In this document: positions 1-12,300 of the stretch, piece by piece | Position numbering within the stretch: the stretch's first letter is position 1 | Layout of the letters: each line of letters opens with the position of its first letter | Source: Rozella allomycis CSF55 | Taxonomy: Eukaryota > Rozellomycota | Length of the DNA: 22,993 nucleotides | Assembly: GCA_000442015.1 (NCBI GenBank) | Contig: KE560852.1 | Span: forward strand, 1-22,993 | Direction of reading: 5' to 3' | Position numbers and translations under genes: made by a program | Notes under the pieces: generated by a model | What the model was told of the DNA's origin: nothing | Databases searched by the model: none | What the model saw: the letters and a program-made list of their open reading frames with translations, nothing else

Positions 1-98
1 CACCAACAAATTCATCTTGTGGCGCAGCAAGGAACCTAAGAACTTTTGAATTTAAGTCAAATTTGATAAAAGCTTTCCATGCCATCAAATCCAAGCTA
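1..98 (-). CDS. Partial exon of unidentified gene, runs off the left edge
   Basis: On the minus strand a CTAAC branch-point-like motif followed by an acceptor ending in TAG (complement of 99-107) precedes an open frame that reaches the window edge. The frame begins S-L-D-L-M-A-W-K and ends near A-A-P-Q-D-E-F-V-G. Intron signals of this kind recur in the other genes here, which is the main support. No family is recognised. The upstream donor and the start are not identifiable. It could be a chance open frame of 32 codons. Confidence 0.3.
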
Positions 99-628
99 CT
101 AAGTTAGCAGAATTTGTGTCGGATCTGACTAGAAGATCTTAGGTTCATTAATAGTAAATATATGAAAGTATATGGATAGATTCATCTATTCAAAAATCAT
201 TGTAATAGCTGCTAGAAAAGCCTGGATGCTGGAGATGATGTCAATGGTCGAACTCAACCATAAAATTCGCACCGTACGCAAAATAAGAAAATCTTTTTAG
301 TTTTTGTTTTTATTAAAGTTTGGTCCTCCTAACCAAACAAAGGACCCAAGAGGATACCGTCACCCAACTACGAGTGCGGTTGACATTAAAATGACTAGGC
401 TGGGAAATAGTCCATCTCACAGACTAATTCTCCAAGGGCAGTGGGTAATCATAGAGATTCTCGACCCCCACCTCCTGGTAAGGCCTACCAAAACAAACCA
501 CGAACTAAAACTACAAAAGTTCTGGAAAACTAATATCAGAGTCAAGTTAATCTCCATCACAACTCGCCTAATTATAGAAGCTTTGTTAAATGGGCAGATA
601 TCCAAATCCGGAAGACTAAATATAGAAN
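99..628. other. Stretch without a supported gene, ending at an assembly join (N at 628)
   Basis: A plus-strand frame is open from about 304 to the N. Its first ATG is at 391 and it is rich in basic residues. No family signature, no start context and no splice pattern like the neighbours was seen. On the minus strand there are only short frames. The N at 628 interrupts the membrane protein gene to the right, and the sequence left of it does not look like that protein's continuation. It may belong to another contig end or to non-coding DNA. Confidence 0.3.
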
Positions 629-1618
629 TATCGTAATCAATGATGACTGTGGGGCATCAACTGCGAAAACAAAAATAAATACACCTGTAGTGAAAAGAAA
701 AGTCCCAATTAAGACAATCAAATTTCCCCAGTAATCTAATTTTCTAGGAAAAAATCCAATCCATTTAATTCTCTTTATAGCTCTAACCAAAGAATCCCTT
801 CTAATATTTCTAGGCCTGAAAAGATCACCCAGCAAATCGTTTGAAACGTTTTCAATTTGAGCGGGCTGAGAAGAAGGAAGACTTTCTAATGGAACATTAT
901 TTGATGAATTTGGCAATTCTAATGATGAGAATTTTCTAGTTCTATTTGAGCTAAATAGTCTTTCCTCAGAACCAGGTTTCCATTTCTTCAATGCTTTTAG
1001 CCATTGATCTGCTCGTAGATGAACATCTTCGTTCATTGTTTGCAAAAGACCACAATAAGTCCCAACCATAAATAGGAATGTAGCAACCAACGCTGGGATC
1101 AGAACAACAAAGCGAAGAAGGCTAATATTTTCATGAAACAAACTGACTGCCGCCAATGTGTTGGCTAGAAAGAAAAGAAACGAAGCAGTACCGAATATGA
1201 TAGAATTCCAATATGCAAATCTTTCAGGCTTCCATGAAAAGAGATTTATTTTGGTTGGCTTCATTCTTTCAAGCGTTACAGCTATTCTTTCATAATACGG
1301 ACTCATGGTGGACAATATCTTAACCTTTAATAGAAACTTTGTAAAAGCTGATAATATATTATAAATTATTGATCCAGTGAAAACTAAAAGAGCATCTTTT
1401 ACATTTTTTCTCTTCCTTAAACTCATTGGTGTCTTCGGTCCTCTACCCAATGAATGTCTACGTTGAGACCAATCTATGTTAAAAACCTCATCTGATTGCA
1501 AAGGGACTTGAAATTCTATTTGAGATGATTCAAAGATCTCTGGAACAACCCCTTCAATATTCACAACTCGCCAGTTCGTCGGAAACTCTACTGCAGATAT
1601 AGCTCTTTCTCTAACCAT
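629..1618 (-). CDS. Multi-pass integral membrane protein, C-terminus lost at contig join
   Basis: An intronless open frame of 330 codons starts at the ATG complementary to 1616-1618 (MVRERAIS); the frame extends six codons further upstream but has no earlier ATG. Hydrophobic segments are visible around residues 85-105 (GSIIYNILSAFTKFLL), 140-165 (SIIFGTASFLFFLANTL), 170-195 (VVLIPALVATFLFMVG) and 295-320 (LIVLIGTFLFTTGVFIFVF). Two of them follow a YW motif, a repeated organisation resembling fungal integral membrane proteins with YrhK-like domains; that assignment is inference. A Ser/Asn-rich linker (about 230-270) lies between the third and fourth segments. The gene is divergent from Tim23 with under 100 bp between starts, so they probably share a promoter. 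The reading frame is cut by the N at 628 and the true C-terminus is not in this window. Confidence 0.7.
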
Positions 1619-1714
1619 GTATCTTAAATTAATCAAAAATAGACTTTTCCCCTCTTATTCAAGCTGAATAAGTATCGCCTCGTCCATGTTCCCAAAAAGT
1701 ACCCTGGCAATCAA

Positions 1715-2352
1715 ATGAACATGCTTGAACAAGAAAAAGTAAATGATTCTACAACAACAACGAAAAGCATGGATTTGCTAAGTTCACTTGGCCTAAATTC
1801 TCCAGATAATGTCGATTATGATAAATTAGAATTTATCCTCGAAGACGATATGGATCCTTCTGGGCGCTTGCCTTTGGGTAGTACTCTGACTTTTGGAGTT
1901 GGTACAGCTTATCTATCAGGTAAAGGCTTTGAAAATGCTTGACAGGTATCACGGTTGGATCAATTTGGGGGTTCTTTGAAGGAGTTAAAGATCCAGCGCC
2001 AACCACTATGAAACTGAGGAAGAATGCTATCTTAAATGCCATCACTAAAAGAGGCCCTTTTGTAGCCAATTCAGTCGGTGTTGTATCTATATATTATTTT
2101 GGACTAGAATGGTGTATCGCCAACTTGCTGGGACTAAAAGATGACTTTGTTCTACCAATAACATCAGCGTTCACTGCTGGGGCTTTATTTAAGGCTTCAG
2201 GTAAATTTTTAAGTGTCTGGAAATTAGCCGGTTTGAAAGCATCCGGAAAAATCGGTTTAACGTGCGCGGCTGGAATGGGCGTGATTTCTGGCCTTAAACA
2301 TTTGTATAAGAACTACAAGTTTCAAGAAGAAGATAAAATGTATATGAATTAA
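1715..2352 (+). CDS. TIM23: Mitochondrial import inner membrane translocase subunit Tim23
   Basis: Channel-forming subunit of the presequence translocase in the inner mitochondrial membrane. Exons 1715-1919 and 1946-2352 join over a 26-nt intron to give 203 residues, the usual size for the family. A hydrophilic N-terminal part of about 50 residues faces the intermembrane space in this family. The Tim17/22/23 core follows: GVGTAYLSG joined to ITVGSIWGFFEGVKD, then R-K-N-A-I-L-N-A-I-T-K-R-G-P-F (the family's RGPF-type loop) and further hydrophobic helices with GxxxG-like spacing. The join restores YLSG-ITVGSIWGFFEG, as in Tim23 rather than Tim17 or Tim22; Tim23 is also favoured by the N-terminal extension. 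A tail of charged residues ends the protein. AATAAA lies at 2357-2362. The gene is convergent with the orphan at 2424-3530. Confidence 0.85.
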
Positions 2353-2423
2353 ATTAAATAAAGCATCTTTTTGTTATATTTTTAAAGTATTATTTGGAAC
2401 AAAGTATACTTCTATCATAAACG

Positions 2424-3530
2424 TTAATGCATTTTATTATCCTTAAGAAGCATCCAAGTGATGACGTTAAATAATTCCAACACCGGCTGTATGTTTGGCG
2501 TCGTAGTTTGGTCATTCAAGAAAATTCTGAGAGATGACTTTAAATTATCCAAGGAAATATACTTTTGATCCAAAGTGTACGTACTCAAAAATTCAAGTAA
2601 CGTTTCAATATCATTGGTCTCAAACTCTAAAAATGAGGAAATAGTTGTAGTTAAATGATCAGGATTGGGATCAAAATCATTAATGTGCCACAACAATTTC
2701 ATCAAATTGATTCTCAAAACATCAATATCTATAACTCTCTTTTGAATTTTCAATTTTTGATACTTTCTTGTCAACCTTTCCTTTAAAAGATCGATATTTC
2801 GAAAGTATAGCTCGTCAGATGGAGTCAAATTAAGTTCAAATAATCCTTCGATGTAATCTTTTAACAATTCATTTCTTGTATTTTGATAAGCGTTGTAAAT
2901 GCTTGGAATAATAGAGTTTAATGCTTGATCGATAGATTTTATATACTTTTCTTGTACATTTTCCAACTTGTAATTGATGGCCGATATGAATTGCGAGTAG
3001 ACTAACTGAAACAAATACGAACCTCTTTTGACAAAAGACTTTAGTGATACATCAATATTTCCGAAAAAGTTTTCAGAAATTTTGACTTTTTTCTGCTTGT
3101 TATTCTCAAAATACTTTAGACTCAGATCGGTTACAACTTTAACAGAAAACAAGTTTAGCAATTCGTTCAATTCTATCAAAGTTAATTATGCTTTCTTACG
3201 TTTGTTTAACCTTGGACATTGTCTGTCGTCATTAGACAATCGATTGTTCAATATTGCCACTTTCTTCAAGACTTCATCTTGAACATCTTTGTCAGCGTTA
3301 ATATTGTAATCCAGTAATATCCCCTTGAGTTGCGTGATGATATGTTTTTCGCGGATTTTATACCGTTTTTGAAGTCTGTCATACTCCTCATAAAATCTGT
3401 CAGCATTAATAACTAAACTTTGAGAGTTGTAAAACTCTTCGAGTCTTTGGATCTTGTTCTCAAATAAATCTTCACTGGGAAAACAGAAGAAAGAGGCCGC
3501 TAAAAGTAAAATGGAGAGCCACGTGTGCAT
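2424..3530 (-). CDS. Orphan protein with signal peptide, helical
   Basis: Exons 3530-3200 and 3172-2424 join over a 27-nt intron in phase 1 (donor GTAAGA, acceptor TAG), giving 359 residues. Without the join there would be two separate frames, the second lacking an N-terminus. The first 17-20 residues (MHTWLSILLLAASFFCF) form a clear signal peptide, so the product is probably secreted or lumenal. The rest is Leu/Lys/Glu-rich and likely helical, with long amphipathic stretches (for example 45-110 and 215-260). No transmembrane segment is obvious after the signal. I do not recognise a family. An AATAAA on the coding strand (2433-2438) lies inside the last codons. A secreted effector or an ER-lumenal or vacuolar helper are both possible. 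Confidence 0.65.
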
Positions 3531-3687
3531 GAATTGCTTAAATAACCAGGGTGCATAAACAATTTATAGTCGGAAATTTCTTTACAATACTTTTCTTACT
3601 TCATTATAACAATTCAATAATGATATATTTTTATATTCTCCATTCCAACAACAACCTATTTCTTTGTGAAAACTTAGCCACCCACCC

Positions 3688-4900
3688 ATGCTAAAATGTT
3701 TAGAGTTTTTTAGTGGAGTAGGAGGTTGGGTAAAAATATTCCCTTCAAATAATAGCATTTAGCTTTAACTAAAGCAGGCCTGAAATTTGAGATTTTACAA
3801 GCGTTTGACATTAACGAAAACGCTAATCAAGTTTACGAATATAACTTTGGCATTAAACCATCTAAAGTAAAAAATAACTTTATATTCAAAGAGAAAATAA
3901 TTGATAGACTTACAGTCAATGAGCTGGAAAAATTAGCTGCCAATACCTGGTTAATGAGCCCATGTTGCCAGCCATTTACCCTGAATGGCACCAGACTTGA
4001 TGATAAAGATAATAGGTCGAAGCCGCTGCTTAATTTAATCGATATATTGGCAACTATTTCCAGCCCTCCTGGTTTCATCGCATTAGAAAACGTCCCGTTG
4101 TTTGAAGTACAATATTATTTACATCTATATTGAAAGGGCTCTAATTGTTGCAACAAACTAAAGACCACACTCAAATCACGGGGGTATTTAATCAAAGAGT
4201 ATATTGTTTCCCCGAAAGACATCGGAAATCCAAATGACAGAAAAAGATACTTTCTTGTAGCTTTAAACTCTGATTCAGAATTACTTCATCAAGATTTTCT
4301 GCCTCAAAGAATTGATCGTCTTCCCATGAAATGCCCAGAAATGATGAAACTCCGGGAGTTCCTGGATGTAGATGTNTGCTTTAAACTCCAATTCAGAATT
4401 ATTTCATCAAGATTTTCTACCTCAAAGAATTGAACGTCTACCAATGAAATGCCCAGAAATGATGAAACTCCGGGAGTTCCTGGATGTAGATGTTGAATAT
4501 GAATATTTTCTAACTCTTCCAGACGTCTCAAAGCTTAAGAACTTTCGCCATGACGTTGTTAGCCCCGAAAGTTCAAATTGCTCTACTTTTACGTCTTCGT
4601 ATGAGGCAAGGCATTTGAAGGGGAGTGGATCTATATTACAAACTAAAAATTTTGGTGTATGGTGTTATTTTGTTTTTTATGGAGTTTGAATTCGATAGAA
4701 CTAACCCTGATCATCTGATACACATCGGTGTACGACTTTTTACACCAAATGAGATAATGAAGATTCATGGTTACCCACCAGAATTTAAATTTCCAAAGCA
4801 AATATCTATCAAACAAATGTATAGACTATTAGGAAATGGATTGCATATATCATGTGTTTCAGAGGTCCTTCGGCATGCTGTCATGGAAAAGGAATCATAG
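3688..4900 (+). CDS. DNMT2: DNMT2-type tRNA(Asp) cytosine-5 methyltransferase
   Basis: Family role: methylates C38 in the tRNA-Asp anticodon loop using S-adenosylmethionine. Exons 3688-3729, 3756-4106, 4137-4656 (with a 116-bp duplication around the N at 4376) and 4685-4900 join over introns of 26, 30 and 28 nt. After collapsing the duplication the protein has 336 residues, typical for DNMT2. Visible motifs: FFSGVGGW-HLAL (SAM site, motif I, split by intron 1), AFDINENANQVYEYNF (motifs II/III), MSPCCQPFT (motif IV with the catalytic Cys), ALENV, NPNDRKRYFL (motif VIII region), GSGSILQT and YRLLGNGLH (motif X). Oddities: the usual Pro before the catalytic Cys is Cys, and the family's CFT motif appears as TFT. 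AATAAA lies at 4922-4927. Confidence 0.9.
4260..4493. repeat. 116-bp duplicated contig overlap around a single N, two divergent copies
   Basis: Bases 4260-4375 and 4378-4493 are the same segment of the DNMT2 coding sequence on either side of an N at 4376. I count 7 mismatches in 116, three of them changing amino acids (D/N, L/F, D/E). The gene only makes sense with one copy, so this is an unmerged overlap between contigs, probably from two alleles. Confidence 0.9.
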
Positions 4901-5247
4901 GCCTTACGACTAAACAAATATAATAAATGCATTTTTTAAAATACGATTTATTTAGTGCTCTTTTGCGACATTTAGAGCTAGATATTTTAGGACGAGGGCA
5001 AGAGATTGAATTGTTAGAGAGATTCATTTAAACTCGGACATTGATGGTCAAAAGATAGAGAACGTTGTAAATTCTTTTGTTGGGAAAAGTTGACCTTTGC
5101 CAAAGCCCAAATCATACATTAGAGTTAGACATGGTGGAGCTTTAACTGTAAGCATCATCCGTTGTATTCAAATAGAAACAATTATAGAAAATTTTTCGAC
5201 TATGCACTTACTTTGCCTGCCGCATTTGATATTGGAAAAATTCTAAA
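4901..5247 (+). other. Gap between DNMT2 and DNAJC11 with a possible small orphan gene
   Basis: AATAAA at 4922-4927 belongs to DNMT2. From an ATG at 4927 a 34-codon frame runs to 5031 (MHFLKYDLFSALLRHLEL at its start) with codon choice like real exons here. A second open stretch (5031-5092, D-I-D-G-Q-K-I-E) and a third (around 5100-5152, P-K-S-Y-I-R-V-R-H-G-G) lie in other frames. A donor-acceptor pair of the local type (GTAAGC at 5151 to TAG at 5178, 28 nt) fits a short multi-exon gene, but I could not find a set of joins that keeps one frame throughout. It may be a small gene with uncertain exons or a decayed one. Confidence 0.3.
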
Positions 5248-7208
5248 ATGGAAAGTACTGAAGACGAAGACTTTTATGCAATCTTGAACGTCAGTAAAGA
5301 TGTATCACTATCACTTTTAAAAGAATAGGCCTCAGAGGAGGATATAAAATCTTCCTACCGAAAACTATGCCTAATATTTCATCCAGATAAACAATCGAGC
5401 GATGAAACGAGGGCATCAGCCGAGACACAATTTGTGAGAATTCAAAGAGCATATAATGGTAATGCATTTTAAGAAATGAAATTAGTTTTAATTGATCAGA
5501 ACAGGAGATACATATACGATAGATGTGGCGCTGAAGCTGCCATGCAAGAATGGACGATAGATCACCGGCAAACAACAATGGAAGATGTAAAATATGCTAT
5601 TTAAAAGTTTTTAGATTTTGAATGAAATAGAAAGGAGGAAGAGAGAAGCTGAAAAGAAAAGGTTAGAAAAGGGCTTGTCTAGTGTCGGTAAAGTGACTGT
5701 CCAGTTGAATGCTACAACTTTATTTGATCCGGATGTGGAAGAATTTGTAGATAGAGTTCCCGAAATCGGCCAAATCGCGATACAACAATGGTTTGAAGTA
5801 AATGATTGCTTTCAATGTTGACACAGAGAGATTTTTCGTCGTCATCAAAAGGAATTGCACAATTTGCCCTGGCTACAAATAATGGCTATGGAAGCGGGGT
5901 TATTTCATTTGCCCTTCAACAACGCATAACTTTTTATACACAATTGATGGTAAAATGAAATACTATAAATTAAAGGCAAATATTTCTATTGGGACTAATT
6001 CGGCTGTCTCTCTAACCTTGGGAAATAGATTGNGAATACAAATTAAAGGCAAATGTTTCTATTGGGACTAATTCGGCTGTCTCTCTAACCTTGGGAAATA
6101 GATTGTCAGATACTTCGTAATGAATATTTAAAAGGTTAAAAGAGCGCTAGATACAACCTTAAAGTTATCTTATTTGGGCGGGTCATTATACCCGAGTCTT
6201 AGAATTGGATTTCAAAGATTATTACTTGGCTCAACCACTGGATCAATATCCTATGAAATTAGCAAAAATCCTTCAATTTCAAGCGGATTGGACTATAAGG
6301 CACCTGGAACCAATCGCAGCGTACATTTAACAGTAATTTATTCTTCAAAACATTAAAGTTTACTGATTCATCGACGGATTTAAGTGTGAATTTGTCACAA
6401 AAGATTTCGTCAAACACAAAGATAAAGGGAAAGATATCGATTGGAAATTCTCTGGTTTCCTTGTCTTATGGAGCTTCTAGAAGAATGTCCGAAAATTCTA
6501 CTGTAACTTCAATGGTCGAAGTTGGTTCTCCTGGGGTCTTGGTTTATTTAAAGTAAATTGATGATTTTTTTCAATAATTGTTTTAAGAGACTAGGAACTG
6601 GATTTGAGTGCCCAATAATTTTGTCACCTCAGCCAGATTTGAAGTTGACTATTATTGCCACGGTTGTACCTTCTCTTTTGGCATTTGCCATTAAAAGATT
6701 CATTATAGATCCAACTAGATTTAAATACGAATCCGAGTATGTGGATTTTATCATTTCTATTTAGGGAAATTAAAAGAAAAAGACAAGAAAAAAATGAAAT
6801 GCTTTCCAAAATGAAGACTGATGCATTAAATGCGATAGAAATACTAAAGGAAGCCGCGAACAAAAAGTTGATCGAGGAAACTGCCAATGAAGGAATTATA
6901 ATCATCAAAGCCCTTTATGGAAATTTGGAAGGAATAAAAAAGGATTGTCAGTGTGATTCTGCTCAAGACGTAACTATTGTCCTTCAATCAATGGTCAATC
7001 AATCACAAATTCATATTCCAGATTATTCAAAAGTAAATTCCTGCAATTTCATATATTATAGACCAATATTATTGGATTTTACGATCCATGTTTTGGTGAA
7101 GAAAAGTTTTTGAACGTTAGGTATAAATTCAAAGGGAAATTGCATGAAGTCACAGTTAATGACAAGGAATCTCTTTCAATACCTCAAAGAATTCATATTG
7201 TACAATAA
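5248..7208 (+). CDS. DNAJC11: DNAJC11-like J-domain protein (mitochondrial MICOS/SAM-associated)
   Basis: The human relative associates with the MICOS/SAM bridge and cristae. Eleven exons join over ten introns at 5302-5328, 5459-5485, 5587-5614, 5798-5826, 5950-5975, 6117-6142, 6333-6358, 6553-6589, 6737-6764 and 7033-7061 (26-37 nt). Collapsing the duplication at the N (6033) gives 534 residues, close to the human length of about 560. The J domain occupies residues 1-75 with an intact HPD (IFHPDKQ). A charged helix follows ([15 protein letters not shown]), then a beta-rich middle of alternating G/S/T strands, a hydrophobic helix near [16 protein letters not shown], a coiled-coil stretch, and the DUF3395 end ([16 protein letters not shown]). 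Without splicing, the J domain frame stops almost at once. AATAAA overlaps the stop codon. Confidence 0.9.
5968..6105. repeat. 65-bp duplicated contig overlap around the N at 6033
   Basis: Bases 5968-6032 and 6041-6105 are copies with one difference (ATATTT versus ATGTTT, Ile/Val). They include the acceptor of DNAJC11 intron 5 and the following exon. This is an assembly join, not a tandem duplication in the protein. Confidence 0.88.
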
Positions 7209-7286
7209 AATCATTTTAATTAAACATTTCCGTTTATTTTTCGTCGCTTTGGCAAATGTATCAAAGCCACCAACATTGTATTGTGA

Positions 7287-9248
<1,962 letters not shown>

Positions 9249-9284
9249 TAAATGCTTGATTTAGATGCAACGAATTATCATTTA

Positions 9285-9373
9285 ATTTCAAATCCTTATT
9301 TATAATCTTTTTAAATCCCTCTTTATAATCTCTTCAAATCCCTCTTTAAAATAATTTCAAATCTTCCTTTACC
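9285..9373. repeat. About four imperfect tandem copies of a 23-nt unit between MCCC2 and the P5 ATPase
   Basis: Units at roughly 9285-9307, 9308-9330, 9331-9355 and 9356-9373 share the core TTCAAATCCCTCTTTATAATC with a few changes; the last is partial. The array fills most of the 149-bp gap and ends 25 bp before the ATPase start, so it forms the proximal promoter or 5' leader of that gene. Confidence 0.7.
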
Positions 9374-9397
9374 TTGTTGCCTATAACCAACCCTTGT

Positions 9398-12300
9398 ATG
9401 AAAGATATTTCTAAAACAACCTTTCTATGCCCCAAAGAGGGAGCCCCGCTGTACATATACATTATGGCCGTTCTCGACGTGTTATATATATACTACCGAC
9501 GTCAATCTCTTCTTTTGCAAAACGAGTTGTCTATAGTATCCCTAGTATTGCTGGGAGCGGTGCATATAGTTTTGTACCTGAGCATGCATTGGAGCATAAA
9601 AATGCGTGTGTTATTCGAGTACAAAAAAGTGTCTTTGATAAAGGACGCGAGGTAATTTTAGGTATGTTTGGAGAGTAGATGTGTGTTTGTTGAGCCAGTG
9701 AAGCATCATGGCAAGTGTGAGATTGTTGAATTGAGACGCGGTGTATTGAGAGGCGAGGAGGTGCTGTATATGCGGTTTCAGGAGCGTAATTATGTGTATG
9801 GGCGTGAAGGGTTTGCGAGTCTGAAGATGCCTGTTGATATGAAGTTTGAAGAGTATGTTGGGAGTGAGGGGATTGACAGGGTGGAGGATTACGAGCTGTA
9901 TGGCNTGAGGGGATTGACAGGGCGGAGGATTACGAGTTGTATGGCGAGAATGAGATTCGTGTCAAGATACCAAAGTTCTGGGAGATGTTCAAGGAGCATG
10001 CTGTTGCACCGTTTTTTGTGTTCCAGGTGTTTAGTGTTGTGTTGTGGTAAGGAGATGAAAGGAGGTTGAAAGGATGTTTGATGAGTATTGGATATACAGT
10101 TTGTTTACATTGGTGATGCTGATAGGTAAGGATGCGAAGATTTTTTGAGAAAGGGTTTGAATCGACTGTTGTGTTTCAGAGGCTGAAGATGAAGCAAGAG
10201 TTTTCTGGGATGAAGAATGAGAGTTTTAGGGTGCTGGTGAAGAGGAGGGGCAAGTGGGTTGAGAAGGAGAGTAGGGAGCTGATACCTGGGGATGTGATTA
10301 GAATTACGGGGAGGGAGGAGGAGATGAAGAGTCCGTGTGATTTGGTGTTGGTTGAGGGGAGTGTTGTTGTTAATGAGGTGATATTGACTGGAGAGTCTAC
10401 GCCAATGTTGAAGGAGAATATTTTGAATAAAAAGGGGAGATTTGATATAACAAAAGATAAAGAGAATGTTTTGTTTGGAGGGAGTGAGATTATTTTGGGA
10501 GTTGGAGAAGAAATCAAGTGTTTTGTTTTACGAACAGGTAACAACTTTGCTTAGATTTTCAACAGGTAATGACTATAATATCCCCCATTAAAAGGGTATG
10601 AAACTAGCCAGGGAAGATTGATAAGAATGATGGAATTTCATTCAGAAAATGTGAATGTGAATAGTTATGAGAGTTTTATGTTTATTTTATTCTTGTTGAT
10701 GTTTGCAATACTAGCAGCGTATCATGTGTTTGTGAAGGGGATGGAGTATGATGAGAAGAGCAAGAGCAAGTTGATATTGGAGTGTTTGATGATTATTACA
10801 GCGGTGGTGCCACCAGAGTTGCCAATGGAGTTGTCGATGGCTGTTAATAATTCATTGATAGAGCTTTCGAAAAAGTTTATTTATTGTATGGAGCCATTTA
10901 GAATTCCATTTGGAGGCAAAATTGATGTTTGTTGTTTTGATAAGACTGGAACGTTAACTGAAGACAAAATGGAGTTGACTGAGATTATTGAATATAAAAG
11001 TAACAGTCTTAGTCACTTTGAAGTTAATTCAAGTAGTTTGAAGCCTACGTTGAAACCAACTACATCTAAACAATCTACTTCTACTTCTACGTCTACTTCT
11101 AAAACATCTACTTCTCCCACTTCACCTTCACTATCACTTATAGATTGTGTTGGTTGTTGTAATAGTTTGAAAAAGTTTAATAATAAAATAATTGGAGATC
11201 CAATGGAAGTTGAATTGATTGAGAAACTAGAAATTGATATTTCTAAAAATAAAATAATAAAAAGATTTAATTTTAATAGTGAAAAGAAGAGAATGGGTGT
11301 TCTAGTGGAAATCAATAAAGAAATCTATTTCATAGTCAAAGGAGCCCCTGAGATAATAAAGAGTATGATTAGTAATAACCCCAATAAACCAAATGAACCT
11401 CTGAGTGATTCTACTTCTACTAATACTACTAATACTAATTCTACTAATACTTCATCTAATTCTACCTCTTTTGATTCTGTTTATGAAGAGTATAAAAGGT
11501 TGGCTAAACAGGGGTATAGAATAATTTCATTTGGATTCAAGAAAATATCAAAAGAAATTAAAAATGTTTCTTCATTTGATCAAGAATATTTTGAAAATAA
11601 TTTAACATTTTCTGGCTTTGCTGTTTTTGATTGTAAATTGAAAAAAGATACAAAAGATGCAATTAACAATTTAAGAAATTCAAATCATTTTATTGTTTTA
11701 ATTACTGGAGATAATATTCTAACTGCAATTCATGTAGCCAAAGAATTAAACCTCAAAGGGTCCAACTATATTAAAGAATTCAAGGGGGTTGAAAGTGGAG
11801 TAGAAGGGGTTAAAAGTGGAGATAATGAAAGTGGAGAAGGTGAAAGTGGAGATAATGAAAGTGATGGAGTTGATACTACTAAAGTTGATACTACTAACGT
11901 TGATACTACTAAAGTTGATACTACCACAGTAGAGACTACTACAGTAGACGCTACTACTTCGTTGTCTCCCCCTACTACTTCTCCATTTACCTATGCAGTG
12001 ACGGGTGATACGCTTAATAAAATGTCACCAAGTCAGTTTGATAAATTGATTGATAAAATAATTGTTTATGCCAGAGTATCCCCTGAACAAAAAGAATTTA
12101 TTATTACAAAAATGAAAGAAAAAGGTTTATTCTGTTTAATGTGTGGTGATGGAACAAACGATGTTGGCGCTTTAAAGAAATCTCACATTGGCGTTTGCTT
12201 TGTTAAACGCTTCTGAAGATGATCTACAGAAACAACAATTGGCTCAGAAATCTATTCTTGTTAAAAAGCAAATAAATCAAATTAAATCTTTTGGTCAGAA

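Noticed and set aside
304-627. Plus-strand frame left of the first N as a possible transposon or new gene
   Set aside because: No domain, no splice signals and no start context; open length alone (about 108 codons) is weak evidence.
1833-2069. Minus-strand frame opposite Tim23
   Set aside because: It lies across the Tim23 exons and intron with no own signals; a shadow.
4260-4493. Internal duplication of a protein segment in DNMT2
   Set aside because: The N between the copies and similar copies at six other Ns show an assembly overlap, not a biological duplication.
10176-11315. Minus-strand open frames opposite the ATPase
   Set aside because: They mirror the skewed codon use and Ser/Thr repeats of the ATPase and contain no recognisable domain.
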